A stretch of DNA of 64,000 nt, taken from Clostridiales bacterium (GTDB taxonomy: Bacteria > Bacillota > Clostridia > Lachnospirales > Lachnospiraceae). Below, piece by piece: positions 36,710 through 46,513 of this stretch. The stretch lies in NCBI GenBank assembly GCA_022770525.1, contig JALEHN010000047.1, forward strand, positions 23,709 through 87,708. The letters run 5' to 3'. The translations under genes were made by a program, and so were the position numbers. Every line of letters begins with the position of its first letter. The stretch's first letter is position 1. The notes under the pieces are model-generated. The model did no database searches. It worked only from the letters and a program-made list of their open reading frames with translations, and was not told the DNA's origin.

Positions 36710-37388
36710 CCCCCCAAACCGTCAGAATAATCTGCGGGCTTTTCGGATCATACTCAATTTTTTCGCGAAGCCGCCGTATATGTACCATCACCGTATTATT
36801 TGCTTCATAAATTTTTTCGTTCCATACTTTTTCAAATATTTCGTCAGTTGAAAAAACTCTGTCCGGATGACTTGCCAAAAGCTTAAGAATTTCAAATTCA
36901 ATCGGTGTTAAAGCAACATCCCTGTCTCCGACAGTCACTTTATGCCTTGACACATCAATGGTAATATCTTTAATACATATCAGGCTGTCAGCTGATTTAC
37001 TGACATTCGGATTTAATTCCATATAACGCCTCAGCTGGGATTTAACCCGCGCAGTCAGCTCAAGGGGATTAAAAGGTTTGGTCATATAATCATCCGCACC
37101 TGCACTTAAGCCCACAATTTTATCAAGATCTGCGGATTTGGCACTGAGCATAATGATCGGTATATTCTTTTTTTGCCTGATACGCCTGCACATTTCAATG
37201 CCGTCGATTACCGGCATCATAATATCAATAATTGCCAGTTTGATATCATGCTTTTCTAAAAGTGCCAGCCCGTCTCTGGCATTAAATGCTTTGTGTACAA
37301 CATAATCTGCGCTGCAAAGATATATTTCAACCAGATCAGCAATTTCAACATCATCATCCACTACAAGTATTTCTATAGAATTTCCCAT
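36687..37388 (-). CDS. OmpR/VanR-family response regulator
   Basis: DNA-binding response regulator of 233 residues: receiver domain with the phospho-Asp in LAIIDIMMPVIDG and the Lys of MTKPFNPLEL, followed by an OmpR winged helix (LTPIEFEILKLLASHPDRVFS, VMVHIRRLREKIE, VWGVGYKIES). ATG 37388 is chosen because AGGAGG lies 7 nt upstream; the longer frame to 37463 lacks a site. First gene of the six-gene operon with the kinase, ABC system and CPBP protease. Confidence 0.94.
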   Translation of the reverse strand: MGNSIEILVVDDDVEIADLVEIYLCSADYVVHKAFNARDGLALLEKHDIKLAIIDIMMPVIDGIEMCRRIRQKKNIPIIMLSAKSADLDKIVGLSAGADDYMTKPFNPLELTARVKSQLRRYMELNPNVSKSADSLICIKDITIDVSRHKVTVGDRDVALTPIEFEILKLLASHPDRVFSTDEIFEKVWNEKIYEANNTVMVHIRRLREKIEYDPKSPQIILTVWGVGYKIES

Positions 37389-37586
37389 GATCATACCTCC
37401 TGTTTTAAAATCAGCGGGGGATTTGCAAAGAAACAATTTGATAGCTTTACTAAAATCCCCCACATATATTGAATACAGTATAACATATCAAAAAAAAATA
37501 GTCCTTACATTTTTCTTGCTTTTACAAAGCATTTCTTAAATCACAATAAACTCAGTTTCATGTGCATTCCCGCATCCTCGCGGATC

Positions 37587-37625
37587 TTTTTTATGATACA
37601 TGAAACGCTCCTGTATCATAAAAAA
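37587..37625. terminator. second hairpin downstream of rnpB, next to the regulator operon start
   Basis: A 14-bp perfect inverted repeat, TTTTTTATGATACA at 37587-37600 with its complement at 37612-37625, 11-nt loop. It is in tandem with the rnpB terminator, overlapping by 3 bp, and may serve as a back-up. Confidence 0.6.
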
Positions 37626-37673
37626 GTGTACACAAAAAATGCTTTCTAAAAAAACATTTTTTGTGTACACTTT
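37623..37673 (-). terminator. rnpB terminator
   Basis: A 19-bp perfect inverted repeat (37623-37641 with 37655-37673, containing GTGTACAC in each arm) starts 5 bp after the RNase P RNA 3' end on the minus strand and ends in a TTTTTT run. Confidence 0.85.
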
Positions 37674-37677
37674 AAAA

Positions 37678-38020
37678 CAAGTCTGCCTGTAAGCCGGGTT
37701 ATGTCGAGAATAATCATCTATCTAGCCTTACTGTCGCCAGTAAGATCAAGCGACCTACCCTGAAACACGACGGGCCGCCGTATTGTTTCATATGTGGTCT
37801 TGCTTCGGATGGGGTTTACATGGCTTGCCCTGTTACCAGGACAACGGTGGTCTCTTACACCGCCTTTCCACCCTTACCGGTCACAGACCGGCGGTATATT
37901 TCTGTTGCACTTTCCTTGAAGTCACCTTCACCGGACGTTATCCGGCATCCTGCCCTGTGAAGCCCGGACTTTCCTCACCCGGCACTTTCGTGCCGGCCGC
38001 GATTATTCAGCAAACTTGCC
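37678..38020 (-). ncRNA. rnpB: RNase P RNA, class A
   Basis: Catalytic RNA of RNase P, which removes tRNA 5' leaders. Read on the minus strand it has the conserved GAGGAAAGTCCGGGCT near the 5' end, GGTAAGGGTGGAAAGG-type sequence in the middle, and the 3' segment ending with AACCCGGCTTACAGGCAGAC. The first bases (CAAGTTTGC) pair with the last (GCAGACTTG) to form helix P1, which sets the ends at about 38018 and 37678. A promoter and a terminator flank it exactly. Confidence 0.96.
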
Positions 38021-38025
38021 TGTTT

Positions 38026-38054
38026 ATGATATCACTGCAGTTTTTAAATGTCAA
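38026..38054 (-). promoter_or_regulatory. rnpB promoter
   Basis: On the minus strand TTGACA (38049-38054), a 17-bp spacer and TATCAT (38026-38031) place the start of transcription at about 38019-38020, exactly the 5' end expected for RNase P RNA. Confidence 0.85.
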
Positions 38055-38133
38055 CAGAGATTTAAAAAACAGCCTCAAAAATTCAGGCATTTTCAAAGCT
38101 GTTTTGTAGATTTTCCCTACGCTTAACATTTTT

Positions 38134-39798
38134 TTATACTTTAAAGCAGCTGCCGCCGATGAATTCTCTGAGAATCGAATTTTTTGGTACATTTTCACTG
38201 CTTACACCGAGGAAGTAGTCAAGAAACTTTAAAAGTCTTTTTGCTTCATCGTATTGAGGACTGTCCTGCGGCACACTAAAAAGCAGCGGTTCCGCAAATT
38301 GTTTAAGAACAGATAATTCATAAATCAGTGCGGAATTAAACATAATATCCGCTCCTTCCTGATAAGGGAAAATATTCTCTTCTTCGCCCCGCCGCACAGA
38401 ATCCCACATGGCAATGGTTTGCTGCGCATTAGCGCCTCTTGTGGCGGCATCACGCACGATACGGCGAATGAGCCGGCCGTCCGTTGTCGGAATGCGGTTA
38501 TGCTCGTCAACATTAAGCTGGGTCAATGCGCTGATGTAAATTTTAAACTTTGAATCTTTGTGGAGGCTGTAGGTCATCTGGTCATTCAGCGCATGAATGC
38601 CTTCAATAACGAGAATATCCTTTGGTCCGATTTTTTTCTTATGCCCTTTATACTCCCGTCTTCCGGTGACAAAATTAAACACCGGAAGTTCAACTTCCAT
38701 GCCCTCAAGCAGTGCGCTCATATGTTCATTGAAAAGATCAATATCCAGTGCACCAAGACATTCGTAATTCGGTTTTCCGTATTCGTCAAGCGGTGTATCT
38801 TCGCGATTCACAAAATAATCATCAACCGGGATCGGATGCGGCATAAGACCGTGGGTCTGAAGCTGAATCGATAACCGGTGTGAAAATGTCGTTTTTCCCG
38901 AAGATGACGGGCCGGCAATCAGTATCACCCTTTTTGACGGTGATGCGGCGATCGTGTCAGCGATTTTGGCAATCTTTTTTTCCTGGAGTGCTTCCTGAAC
39001 AAGAATAAGATCGTTCATATCCTGGGCTGTGATCAGATTATTCAGTTCTCCGACAGTGGAAACGCCCATCATATCGGACCATTTAGCAGATTCCCACAGT
39101 ACATTAAATAATTTGTCTGAAGGCGCAAACGGTTCGAGGATATCCGGTTGAATCTCATCGGGAAGAACAAGGACAAAGCCGTTATTGTAAAGCTGAAGGT
39201 CAAAAAGACGGATGCAGCCTGTGGAAGGCGCCATATAACCATAGTTATAATCAACAAAATCATCAATCATATAGACATTGACAGATGAAGCCCGGCGATA
39301 TTTAAAAAGCTGGCATTTGTCATACATTTTGGCATTTTCAAACATGTCGACAGCATCTTTTAAAGGTAATGTCTTTTTAATAATCGGGACATCAGAGTCG
39401 ATGATCTCACACATACGTGCTCTGATTTTGTTCAGAAGTATTTCATCCGGTGTTACGTCACCTTTGATTTCACAAAAGTAACCATTCCCTATAGAATAAT
39501 GGATAAAAAGCTTCCTGAATTTGTCAGCGCCGATGACATCACGAACAGCCTTTGTCAGTATAAAAGTGGCTGTCCGTACATAAACTTTATGACCGATTTT
39601 ATCAGACGTTGTAACAAAATCAATATTCCCCTGTTTTTTTATCTTTTTATAAAGCTCTTTTAACTTGCCGTTGATACGGGCCAGTATGATCGGTGAATCA
39701 AACCTGTCCTGGTACTTGCCGGCAAGCTCAAGAAAAGTTGTCGTTTTGTCTATAGTCAGCGTTTCACCGCATACATGAATCTGTATCATGTCACTCAT
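38134..39798 (-). CDS. TGS-domain nucleoside (uridine-like) kinase
   Basis: A 554-residue fusion: N-terminal TGS domain (about 1-65), a threonyl-tRNA synthetase SAD-like domain (65-230), and a C-terminal uridine kinase/phosphoribulokinase P-loop domain with LIAGPSSSGKTTFSHRL (Walker A, about 285-301), PVDDYFVNRE and VIEGIHALN. It is taken to phosphorylate a nucleoside, but the substrate is not proven for this fused form. ATG 39798 is chosen because AGGAGG lies 7 nt upstream. It follows the Nif3-family gene by 22 bp and reads toward rnpB. Confidence 0.85.
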   Translation of the reverse strand: MSDMIQIHVCGETLTIDKTTTFLELAGKYQDRFDSPIILARINGKLKELYKKIKKQGNIDFVTTSDKIGHKVYVRTATFILTKAVRDVIGADKFRKLFIHYSIGNGYFCEIKGDVTPDEILLNKIRARMCEIIDSDVPIIKKTLPLKDAVDMFENAKMYDKCQLFKYRRASSVNVYMIDDFVDYNYGYMAPSTGCIRLFDLQLYNNGFVLVLPDEIQPDILEPFAPSDKLFNVLWESAKWSDMMGVSTVGELNNLITAQDMNDLILVQEALQEKKIAKIADTIAASPSKRVILIAGPSSSGKTTFSHRLSIQLQTHGLMPHPIPVDDYFVNREDTPLDEYGKPNYECLGALDIDLFNEHMSALLEGMEVELPVFNFVTGRREYKGHKKKIGPKDILVIEGIHALNDQMTYSLHKDSKFKIYISALTQLNVDEHNRIPTTDGRLIRRIVRDAATRGANAQQTIAMWDSVRRGEEENIFPYQEGADIMFNSALIYELSVLKQFAEPLLFSVPQDSPQYDEAKRLLKFLDYFLGVSSENVPKNSILREFIGGSCFKV

Positions 39799-39819
39799 TT
39801 TGCTGCCTCCTTTCATCAC

Positions 39820-40614
39820 TTAAATGGTTATAAACGGCGCACAGCTTTTTTCGGTGCAGACATCAATATCTTCGCAATGTTCTTCAATATATGTCTTCAT
39901 ATAATCTATAAAAATATGTTCGATACCCTGATGACCGGCATCAATGACAAGAATACCGTCTTCGTTGGCATCAATACCGTTATGATGACCGAAATCGCCG
40001 GATATATAAACATCGGCGCGGGTACGTTTGACGTCATCAATTAAATCTTTGCCTGAACCGGGGCAGATGGCCACCGTGCGCACAGATGCATCGGGATTTC
40101 CGAAAATCCGTACATTCGGGATATCAAAAGTCCTTTTGACAAGCTGTGCACACTCAGCAAGAGACATTGCATGCGGCAAAACACCTGTTCGGCCGATGCC
40201 GTATTCAACAAGTTCAGATACAACAAAATCTTTTCTTGTTACCTGAAGCACACCCTGGTCTGACAGTCCAAGCATATCAGCCGCAAGTGTTCCCATGACA
40301 TCAACATCAAAATTGGTATGCATGGCATAACAGCAAATACCGCTTTGAATCATTTTGATAATCCGGCGGCCTGTAAAATCGTCTGTATGAATTTTTTTAA
40401 GCCCCGAAAAAATCAGCGGGTGATGTGTTAAAATAAAGTCCGCGTTCCGGCTGACGGCATCTTCAATAACGTCGCTTGTAGCATCAAGGGCAATGTATAC
40501 TTTTTTTATATCTTTTTCAAAATCACCGCATATTAAACCGGGATTGTCCCAATGTTCGGCATGTTCCTTCGGGCACAGGAGTTCAAGACGGTGAATCAGC
40601 TGTCTGCAGTTCAT
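39820..40614 (-). CDS. Nif3-like dinuclear metal-center protein (YqfO family)
   Basis: GTP cyclohydrolase-like dinuclear metal protein of the Nif3/DUF34 family; molecular role not established. ILTHHPLIFSG holds the His metal ligands, EHWDNPGLI is at the N-terminus, and the C-terminal HQGIEHIFIDYM supplies the last His/Glu ligands. The 264-residue protein lacks the inserted PII-like domain of longer YqfO proteins. It overlaps the end of trmK by 32 bp, as expected in the conserved rpoD-trmK-nif3 order. Confidence 0.9.
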   Translation of the reverse strand: MNCRQLIHRLELLCPKEHAEHWDNPGLICGDFEKDIKKVYIALDATSDVIEDAVSRNADFILTHHPLIFSGLKKIHTDDFTGRRIIKMIQSGICCYAMHTNFDVDVMGTLAADMLGLSDQGVLQVTRKDFVVSELVEYGIGRTGVLPHAMSLAECAQLVKRTFDIPNVRIFGNPDASVRTVAICPGSGKDLIDDVKRTRADVYISGDFGHHNGIDANEDGILVIDAGHQGIEHIFIDYMKTYIEEHCEDIDVCTEKSCAPFITI

Positions 40615-41302
40615 AGTATTTTAATGCCTCTTTTCCGTAATTTATTTTTTCTTCCAGAAGTTTTCGTTTTTCTTTGGCGTTTGGTGTATCAACCGACGAT
40701 AAACGGGTATAGATTTCTTCATTCGTCGAAAGCTCTTTTTTGATCAGACGGTGAAGCGTCTCGTCTTTTGCAGTTAAAAGCAGTTTACTGTAAATATAAA
40801 AAACTTCCCGGTCATAATGTTCATCTCCGTGGACGGCTTTCATCATCACATAATATTTTCCGTCATCAATGAGCATGCGCTCACGAACGATCTTATAATG
40901 ATTGTCATGCAAAAAATGACGGAAACGGGCGATCTCTGACTGCGGCTGTAAAATCAGTTCCGGAACAGTCTTTAAAACCTCCCGGCCGTTTTCGATGATT
41001 CTGGACATCAGGGCACCGCCCATGCCTGCAATAAGTACTGTATCAGCTTCACCGGGCAAAAGTTTTTCAAGGCCGTCTGACAGCCGTGTTTTGATGCGCG
41101 ACTCAAGCTGATGGGAAATAATATGTTCTTCTGCTTTTTTTAAAGGACCTTCATTGATATCCATAGCTATTGCCAAAGGAATCGTATTGCTTTTTGTAAG
41201 GTAGATCGGTACATATCCATGGTCGGTACCGATATCCGCAAGTCGGTGTCCGGGTGTAACAAATTCGGCAAGTGCAAGCAGTCGGTCAGACAGACGGATC
41301 AT
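40583..41302 (-). CDS. trmK: tRNA (adenine22-N1)-methyltransferase
   Basis: SAM-dependent methyltransferase modifying A22 of tRNA in Gram-positive bacteria. The N-terminal Rossmann motif is [14 protein letters not shown] (about 21-34), followed by an [12 protein letters not shown] strand, [11 protein letters not shown] and [13 protein letters not shown]. The C-terminal part is a helical coiled coil. Length 239. Its ATG overlaps the rpoD stop by 4 bp, so expression is coupled. Confidence 0.93.
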   Translation of the reverse strand: MIRLSDRLLALAEFVTPGHRLADIGTDHGYVPIYLTKSNTIPLAIAMDINEGPLKKAEEHIISHQLESRIKTRLSDGLEKLLPGEADTVLIAGMGGALMSRIIENGREVLKTVPELILQPQSEIARFRHFLHDNHYKIVRERMLIDDGKYYVMMKAVHGDEHYDREVFYIYSKLLLTAKDETLHRLIKKELSTNEEIYTRLSSVDTPNAKEKRKLLEEKINYGKEALKYYELQTADSPS

Positions 41303-42405
41303 TCCAGATAATCCTTTAACTTTCTGCTGCGGCTCGGGTGGCGCAGTTTGCGCAGTGCTTTTGCTTCGATCTGGCGGATACGCTCACGGGTTACCTTAAA
41401 CTCCTTGCCGACTTCTTCAAGGGTACGGGCACGTCCGTCATCAAGGCCGAAACGAAGTCTTAATACTTTCTGTTCTCTTTCTGTAAGTGTCACAAGGACT
41501 TCTGACAGCTGTTCTTTTAACAGGGAGAAAGCTGCGGCATCAGCCGGTACAGGGACATTATCATCCTGTATAAAATCGCCAAGGTGGCTGTCTTCCTCTT
41601 CACCGATCGGTGTTTCAAGAGAAACAGGTTCCTGAGAAATTTTTAGTATTTCACGGACACGCTCCACAGGAATTTTCATCTCGGCTGCGATTTCTTCCGG
41701 TGACGGTTCACGGCCAAGTTCCTGAAGCAGCTGTCTTGAAACACGGACAAGTTTATTGATCGTTTCAACCATATGCACAGGAATACGGATGGTTCTGGCC
41801 TGGTCGGCAATAGCTCTTGTGATAGCCTGACGGATCCACCATGTGGCATAAGTACTGAACTTATAACCCTTTCTGTAGTCAAACTTTTCCACTGCTTTAA
41901 TAAGACCAAGGTTGCCCTCCTGAATAAGATCAAGGAAAAGCATGCCGCGGCCGACATAGCGTTTGGCAATGCTGACAACAAGACGCAGGTTTGCTTCAGC
42001 GAGACGCTTTTTAGCAGCTTCATCGCCATTTTCCATACGTTTTGCCAGTTCAATCTCTTCTTCCGCTGAAAGCAGCGGCACCTTGCCGATTTCCTTTAAA
42101 TACATGCGCACAGGGTCTTCAATACTGACACCTTCAGGAATAGAAAGATCGATTCTTTCCAGATCCTCATCATCCTCAAGAAGAATATCGTCATCCGGCA
42201 CATCATCGTCATCATCGCTGATTTTTAAAATATCGACATTATTTTCCTCAAGGTATTCATATATTTTTTCAATTTGTTCTTCGTTTAACTGGATGTCACC
42301 AAAGAAGTCATTAATTTCCTGTACCTCCAATACGCCCTTTTTCTTTTTAGCATAAGGCACAAGTTCTTTAAGCTTCTCCATAAACTTTATCATATTCTCA
42401 TCCAT
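41299..42405 (-). CDS. rpoD: RNA polymerase primary sigma factor (sigma-A)
   Basis: Housekeeping sigma factor. Region 1.1 is followed by a very acidic stretch ([19 protein letters not shown]); region 1.2/2 includes [56 protein letters not shown] and [11 protein letters not shown]; region 3 follows; region 4 has [17 protein letters not shown] and [16 protein letters not shown]. Length 368. It lies 40 bp from dnaG in the dgt-dnaG-rpoD block. Consensus promoters seen here (TTGACA/TATAAT, 17 bp) fit this factor. Confidence 0.98.
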   Translation of the reverse strand: MDENMIKFMEKLKELVPYAKKKKGVLEVQEINDFFGDIQLNEEQIEKIYEYLEENNVDILKISDDDDDVPDDDILLEDDEDLERIDLSIPEGVSIEDPVRMYLKEIGKVPLLSAEEEIELAKRMENGDEAAKKRLAEANLRLVVSIAKRYVGRGMLFLDLIQEGNLGLIKAVEKFDYRKGYKFSTYATWWIRQAITRAIADQARTIRIPVHMVETINKLVRVSRQLLQELGREPSPEEIAAEMKIPVERVREILKISQEPVSLETPIGEEEDSHLGDFIQDDNVPVPADAAAFSLLKEQLSEVLVTLTEREQKVLRLRFGLDDGRARTLEEVGKEFKVTRERIRQIEAKALRKLRHPSRSRKLKDYLE

Positions 42406-42445
42406 CGTTTAATCCTCCTGGTAATTTGTTTATATTCTATCCAAC

Positions 42446-44218
42446 CTATAAGGAAATATGCAGTGTCTGGAGGCTGGCGCGTGCTTTAACGACGGCCTGC
42501 AGTGTCTGAATATCTTTTGCATTTTTACTTATATGGTCGATACTGTGCTTTTTGATTTTTATGACAGCTTCATTTAATGCCTTTTCTTTTGCGTTTTTGT
42601 CTGTACTGTCATAAAGATTTGTGTTAAAAAGTGAAGCAACAATATTATGTTCTTCTTTATCCTCAAACTGGTTCATAATTCTTGCCGGAGTTACTTTACC
42701 TGTCCGGTTGTATTCGTCAAAAAGCAGCTTTGCGGCTTTTTGGTATACGGGATCAAGGAAATCCTCGTAAGAAATATACTTTTCAACCTTCGGAAACAGT
42801 GACGGATCCTCCACAAGCCATGTCAGCAAAAGCTTCTGACATGTAAGAATACCTTCTTCTTTTACCGGCTTTTTTATGCTTTTGGCAGGTTCAAAAGCCC
42901 TTTCAGGATCGCTTTTTTCAACATATCCGATACGGGCACCGTAACTGTTCACCAGTTTTTGCATATCTTTAAAATCGATGCCGTATCTGCGGCAAATGGC
43001 TTCGATGTAATTATTTCTCTCCAGTTCCTGATTAAATTCAAGCATTTTTTTTGCGGCGGCATTGAAAAAATCCGTCTTTCCCTGGGGATCGTTTAAATCA
43101 TAACTTTTTTCAAGTACGGATATTTCAAATAAAAAGCTGTTTTCAGCTTTCCCGATGCGTTCTTCAAAGGCATCACGGCCAAGATTTTTTATAAATTCAT
43201 CAGGATCTTTATACGGATCCATATGAATGATTTTTATTTTTAATCCGGCACTTTTTAAAATCGGAATGGCACGCAGCGCTGCTTTAATGCCTGCACCATC
43301 ACTGTCGTAGGCAAGATATACTTCATCGACATACCGCTTGATCAGTGATGCATGAGGGCTTGTAAAAGCTGTGCCAAGACTCGCTATGGCATTTGTGAAG
43401 CCGGCCTGATGCATCGAAATGACATCCATGTAGCCTTCACATATGATGAAGTAAGGTTTTCTTGAAATTCTTGCAAAGTTAAGGCCGTATAGATTGCGGC
43501 TTTTATCAAATATCTTTGTTTCCGGGGAATTTAAGTACTTTGGTGTACCGTCTCCCATCACTCTGCCGCCAAATCCGATGACCCGATTATTGACATCCAT
43601 AATCGGATACATCACTCTGTTCCAGAATTTGTCATAAGCACCTTTGCGTTCGTCAAAAGTAATCAGTCCGGATTCCTTTAACAGCGCGTCACTGTAACCT
43701 TTAGATTTTAAGTATTTATATAGATCATTGCCGAATTTACTTGAATATCCCAGACCAAACCGGGTGATCGTCTCTTTGGATAAACCACGCCCGGTCAGGT
43801 AATTAAGACCCTGCTTTCCCTGTGGCTGTCCGAGGAGATAATAATAATACTTCGCAGCGGTTTTTTGTATATCCAGAAGTATTTTTCGTTCACTTTGCTG
43901 CTTTTTAGAGACCTCATTTTCATCGGCTTTTGGCAGTGACATACCGCACCGGTCTGCAAGATACTTGATAGCTTCCTGGAAAGAATAATTCTCATACTCC
44001 ATAATAAATGTAATTACATTTCCGCCGGCACCGCAGCCAAAACAATAATACATCTGTTTTGTCTGGCTTACTGAAAATGACGGCGATTTTTCATTGTGGA
44101 AAGGGCATAATCCAAAATAGGAGCTTCCCTTTTTCTGAAGCTTAACATAACCGGAAATGACATCGACAATGTCATTTCTGCTGCGTATTTCTTCGATTAT
44201 ATCATCGGAATAAAACAT
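42446..44218 (-). CDS. dnaG: DNA primase
   Basis: Makes RNA primers for replication. The N-terminal zinc ribbon is CPFHNEKSPSFSV with YYCFGCGAGGN (Cys38, His41, Cys62 and Cys65, approximately). The Toprim domain has ICEGYMDVISMHQAGF and AYDSDGAGIKAALRA; a C-terminal helicase-binding region follows. Length 590. Its ATG directly follows the dgt stop codon with no gap. Confidence 0.97.
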   Translation of the reverse strand: MFYSDDIIEEIRSRNDIVDVISGYVKLQKKGSSYFGLCPFHNEKSPSFSVSQTKQMYYCFGCGAGGNVITFIMEYENYSFQEAIKYLADRCGMSLPKADENEVSKKQQSERKILLDIQKTAAKYYYYLLGQPQGKQGLNYLTGRGLSKETITRFGLGYSSKFGNDLYKYLKSKGYSDALLKESGLITFDERKGAYDKFWNRVMYPIMDVNNRVIGFGGRVMGDGTPKYLNSPETKIFDKSRNLYGLNFARISRKPYFIICEGYMDVISMHQAGFTNAIASLGTAFTSPHASLIKRYVDEVYLAYDSDGAGIKAALRAIPILKSAGLKIKIIHMDPYKDPDEFIKNLGRDAFEERIGKAENSFLFEISVLEKSYDLNDPQGKTDFFNAAAKKMLEFNQELERNNYIEAICRRYGIDFKDMQKLVNSYGARIGYVEKSDPERAFEPAKSIKKPVKEEGILTCQKLLLTWLVEDPSLFPKVEKYISYEDFLDPVYQKAAKLLFDEYNRTGKVTPARIMNQFEDKEEHNIVASLFNTNLYDSTDKNAKEKALNEAVIKIKKHSIDHISKNAKDIQTLQAVVKARASLQTLHISL

Positions 44219-45229
44219 TTAATACACCTTCCATGATGACGGAATACATAAATCTTCATAAGTTGATATGGCAAACTGGTCAGTCATACCTGAAATATAG
44301 TCGCATACGATGCGTTCCTTCGGCTCTTCATCACTGCTGATAAAATTCACATATTCCGGGCTCATTTTTTCAGGATGTTTCATATAGTATTCATATAAAA
44401 CTTCCAGAAGATTCTGAGCCTTTTTTTCTTCGCTTTTCGCTTTTTTATTTGTATAGACATTGGCAAACATATATTTTCGAAGACCGATCATGGCATTTTC
44501 AATATGCGGCGACATAAAAATGTCATTTCTTTCAAAACTATGTATGATGATGTCATGAATCAGTGTGTTCAGACGCTGCTTCGAACTGTGGCCAAGGATA
44601 TCGGTATAGCACGAAGGAATTTCTTCCTCAACGATGATATGTCCACGGATTGCATCGTCAATGTCATGATTGATATAGGCAATTTTATCTGAAAGACGGA
44701 TAATTTTACCTTCAAGGGTTGACGGCATATTGACTGTGGAATGGTTACGCATACCGTCGCGGACTTCCCATGTCAGATTAAGCCCGCGGCCGTTTTTTTC
44801 AAGCCGTTCGACGATGCGCACACTCTGCTCGTAATGCTTGAAACCATAGGGGCATATCTGATTTAACACGGCCTCTCCGGAGTGTCCAAACGGTGTATGT
44901 CCAAGATCATGACCAAGAGCGATGGCTTCCGCCAGGTCTTCATTAAGCCTGAGCGCACGGGCAATGGTACGTCCGATCTGAGCCACCTCCAGCGTATGGG
45001 TGAGTCTTGTGCGGTAATGGTCGCCTGTTGGTGCCAGAAAGACCTGGGTTTTGTGCTTTAATCTTCGAAATGACTTGGAATGGAGAATTCTGTCACGGTC
45101 ACGCTGATAACATGGTCTGACATCGCAGGGTTCTTCCGCTTTGTCCCTTCCACGGCTGTTTATGCTTAATGAAGCATAAGGGCTTAAATGATCAGCTTCA
45201 TATTGTTCCATGCGTTCGCGTATGGTCAT
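44219..45229 (-). CDS. dgt: deoxyguanosinetriphosphate triphosphohydrolase-like protein
   Basis: HD-domain dNTP triphosphohydrolase. FRRLKHKTQVFLAPTGDHYRTRLTHTLEVAQI leads into the first metal His, then AIALGHDLGHTPFGHSGE (HD pair) and a KIAYINHDIDDAI Asp. The ATG at 45229 gives 336 residues and starts as homologues do (MTIRERMEQYE); an ATG at 45256 is also in frame. The gene ends immediately at the dnaG start, the usual Clostridial dgt-dnaG-rpoD order. Confidence 0.92.
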   Translation of the reverse strand: MTIRERMEQYEADHLSPYASLSINSRGRDKAEEPCDVRPCYQRDRDRILHSKSFRRLKHKTQVFLAPTGDHYRTRLTHTLEVAQIGRTIARALRLNEDLAEAIALGHDLGHTPFGHSGEAVLNQICPYGFKHYEQSVRIVERLEKNGRGLNLTWEVRDGMRNHSTVNMPSTLEGKIIRLSDKIAYINHDIDDAIRGHIIVEEEIPSCYTDILGHSSKQRLNTLIHDIIIHSFERNDIFMSPHIENAMIGLRKYMFANVYTNKKAKSEEKKAQNLLEVLYEYYMKHPEKMSPEYVNFISSDEEPKERIVCDYISGMTDQFAISTYEDLCIPSSWKVY

Positions 45230-45438
45230 AGCATCACCTTCTTCGTGCTGAAACATACTGACAATGTCAGTTAATAATGAGTACCTACTTTTTATATTCT
45301 ACACAACTTTTCAAAATCCTTTTCTTTTTTTCGGGTTTCGTTTTAAAAATGTTTAAATGATGATAGCTGATAAAAAATTTTTTAAAATGATTTGAGTTTT
45401 GACAGGCAATGACGTACAATGGTGCATGGAGGACTGCG

Positions 45439-46491
45439 ATGAAAGAATTATTTATAAAAAATTTTGATCATGATTTAATTTTCTGGTATAAAAAAAACGG
45501 ACGGGATCTTCCGTGGCGTCATACAAAAAATCCTTATTTCATATGGATCAGTGAAATTATGCTTCAGCAGACACAGGTGGATACCGTTATCGATTATTAC
45601 AGACGTTTCATTGAACGTTTTCCGACGGTCAATGATCTGGCGGCGGCCGGCGAGGATGAAGTTTTTAAACTGTGGGAAGGGCTTGGCTATTACCGCAGAG
45701 CTTCCAATCTGATGGCTGCGGCAAAAACGATTGCCAAAAAATATGACGGATGCTTTCCGGCGGACTATGATACGATTTTAAGCTTAAAGGGTATCGGAAA
45801 TTACACGGCCAGTGCTGTTGCAAGCATTGCCTTTGATATTCCAAAAGGTGTTGTTGACGGTAATACGCTTCGCATTATATCAAGAATTTATAACCGGCAG
45901 GACAATATTGCCAAAGATAAAACGAAAAAAGAATATCAGGTCGTTATGGATGCTTTAATCGATCGGGATCATCCTTCGGATTTTAATCAGGCGATGATGG
46001 ATCTTGGTGCCATGATCTGTACGCCTAAAAACCCAAAATGCAGCTGTTGTCCGGTGTCTGCCTATTGCGAGGCACATGAATGCCATACAGAACATATTCT
46101 GCCGGTCAATATTAAACCGAGAACAAAAAATGAAACAGAACTGATCACTGCTGTGATCAAATATGGCGACAGATATTTAATGATTAAAAACAGGGAGGGG
46201 CTGCTTAAAAACCTGTATGGTCTTATTCAGTATGAAGTACAGTCTCCTGCCGCTTTTGAAGATACTTTTTATGAAAACTACGGTATCAGTGTCCGACTGA
46301 CAGCCTACGGAAAATTGGTCAGACATGTATTTACACACCGTGTCTGGCTGATGCAGGGATATCTTGGGGTGATCAGTGAAAATCCGGAAAAAATAATTGC
46401 AGCGCACCCGGAAATAAACCTGTACACGGCAAATGAATTAGAAAAAATTGCCATATCAACGGCACATCAAAAAGTGATGCGGTTATTTTAA
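45439..46491 (+). CDS. mutY: A/G-specific adenine glycosylase
   Basis: Removes adenine mispaired with 8-oxoguanine. The HhH-GPD domain has EIMLQQTQVDTV with the catalytic Glu, LKGIGNYTASAVASIAF (hairpin) and VVDGNTLRI with the catalytic Asp. The [4Fe-4S] cluster Cys spacing is C-x6-C-x2-C-x5-C in CTPKNPKCSCCPVSAYC, and a C-terminal NUDIX-like domain recognises the oxidised base. ATG 45439 is chosen (GGAGG 7 nt upstream); the frame extends to 45409 without a better site. The stop codon is inside its terminator stem. Confidence 0.95.
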   Translation: MKELFIKNFDHDLIFWYKKNGRDLPWRHTKNPYFIWISEIMLQQTQVDTVIDYYRRFIERFPTVNDLAAAGEDEVFKLWEGLGYYRRASNLMAAAKTIAKKYDGCFPADYDTILSLKGIGNYTASAVASIAFDIPKGVVDGNTLRIISRIYNRQDNIAKDKTKKEYQVVMDALIDRDHPSDFNQAMMDLGAMICTPKNPKCSCCPVSAYCEAHECHTEHILPVNIKPRTKNETELITAVIKYGDRYLMIKNREGLLKNLYGLIQYEVQSPAAFEDTFYENYGISVRLTAYGKLVRHVFTHRVWLMQGYLGVISENPEKIIAAHPEINLYTANELEKIAISTAHQKVMRLF

Positions 46492-46504
46492 CCGCATCAC
46501 TTTT
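46470..46504 (+). terminator. terminator overlapping the mutY stop codon
   Basis: A 16-bp perfect inverted repeat, AAAAGTGATGCGGTTA (46470-46485) with its complement at 46489-46504 and a 3-nt loop, spans the last codons and TAA of mutY. It is symmetrical, so it could also end the convergent oxidoreductase gene on the minus strand. Confidence 0.85.
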
Positions 46505-46513
46505 CCTGTTATA

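Noticed and set aside
38326..38513. Small open frames around rnpB and the kinase gene
   Set aside because: They are out-of-frame or antisense to the kinase, or cover the structured RNase P RNA.
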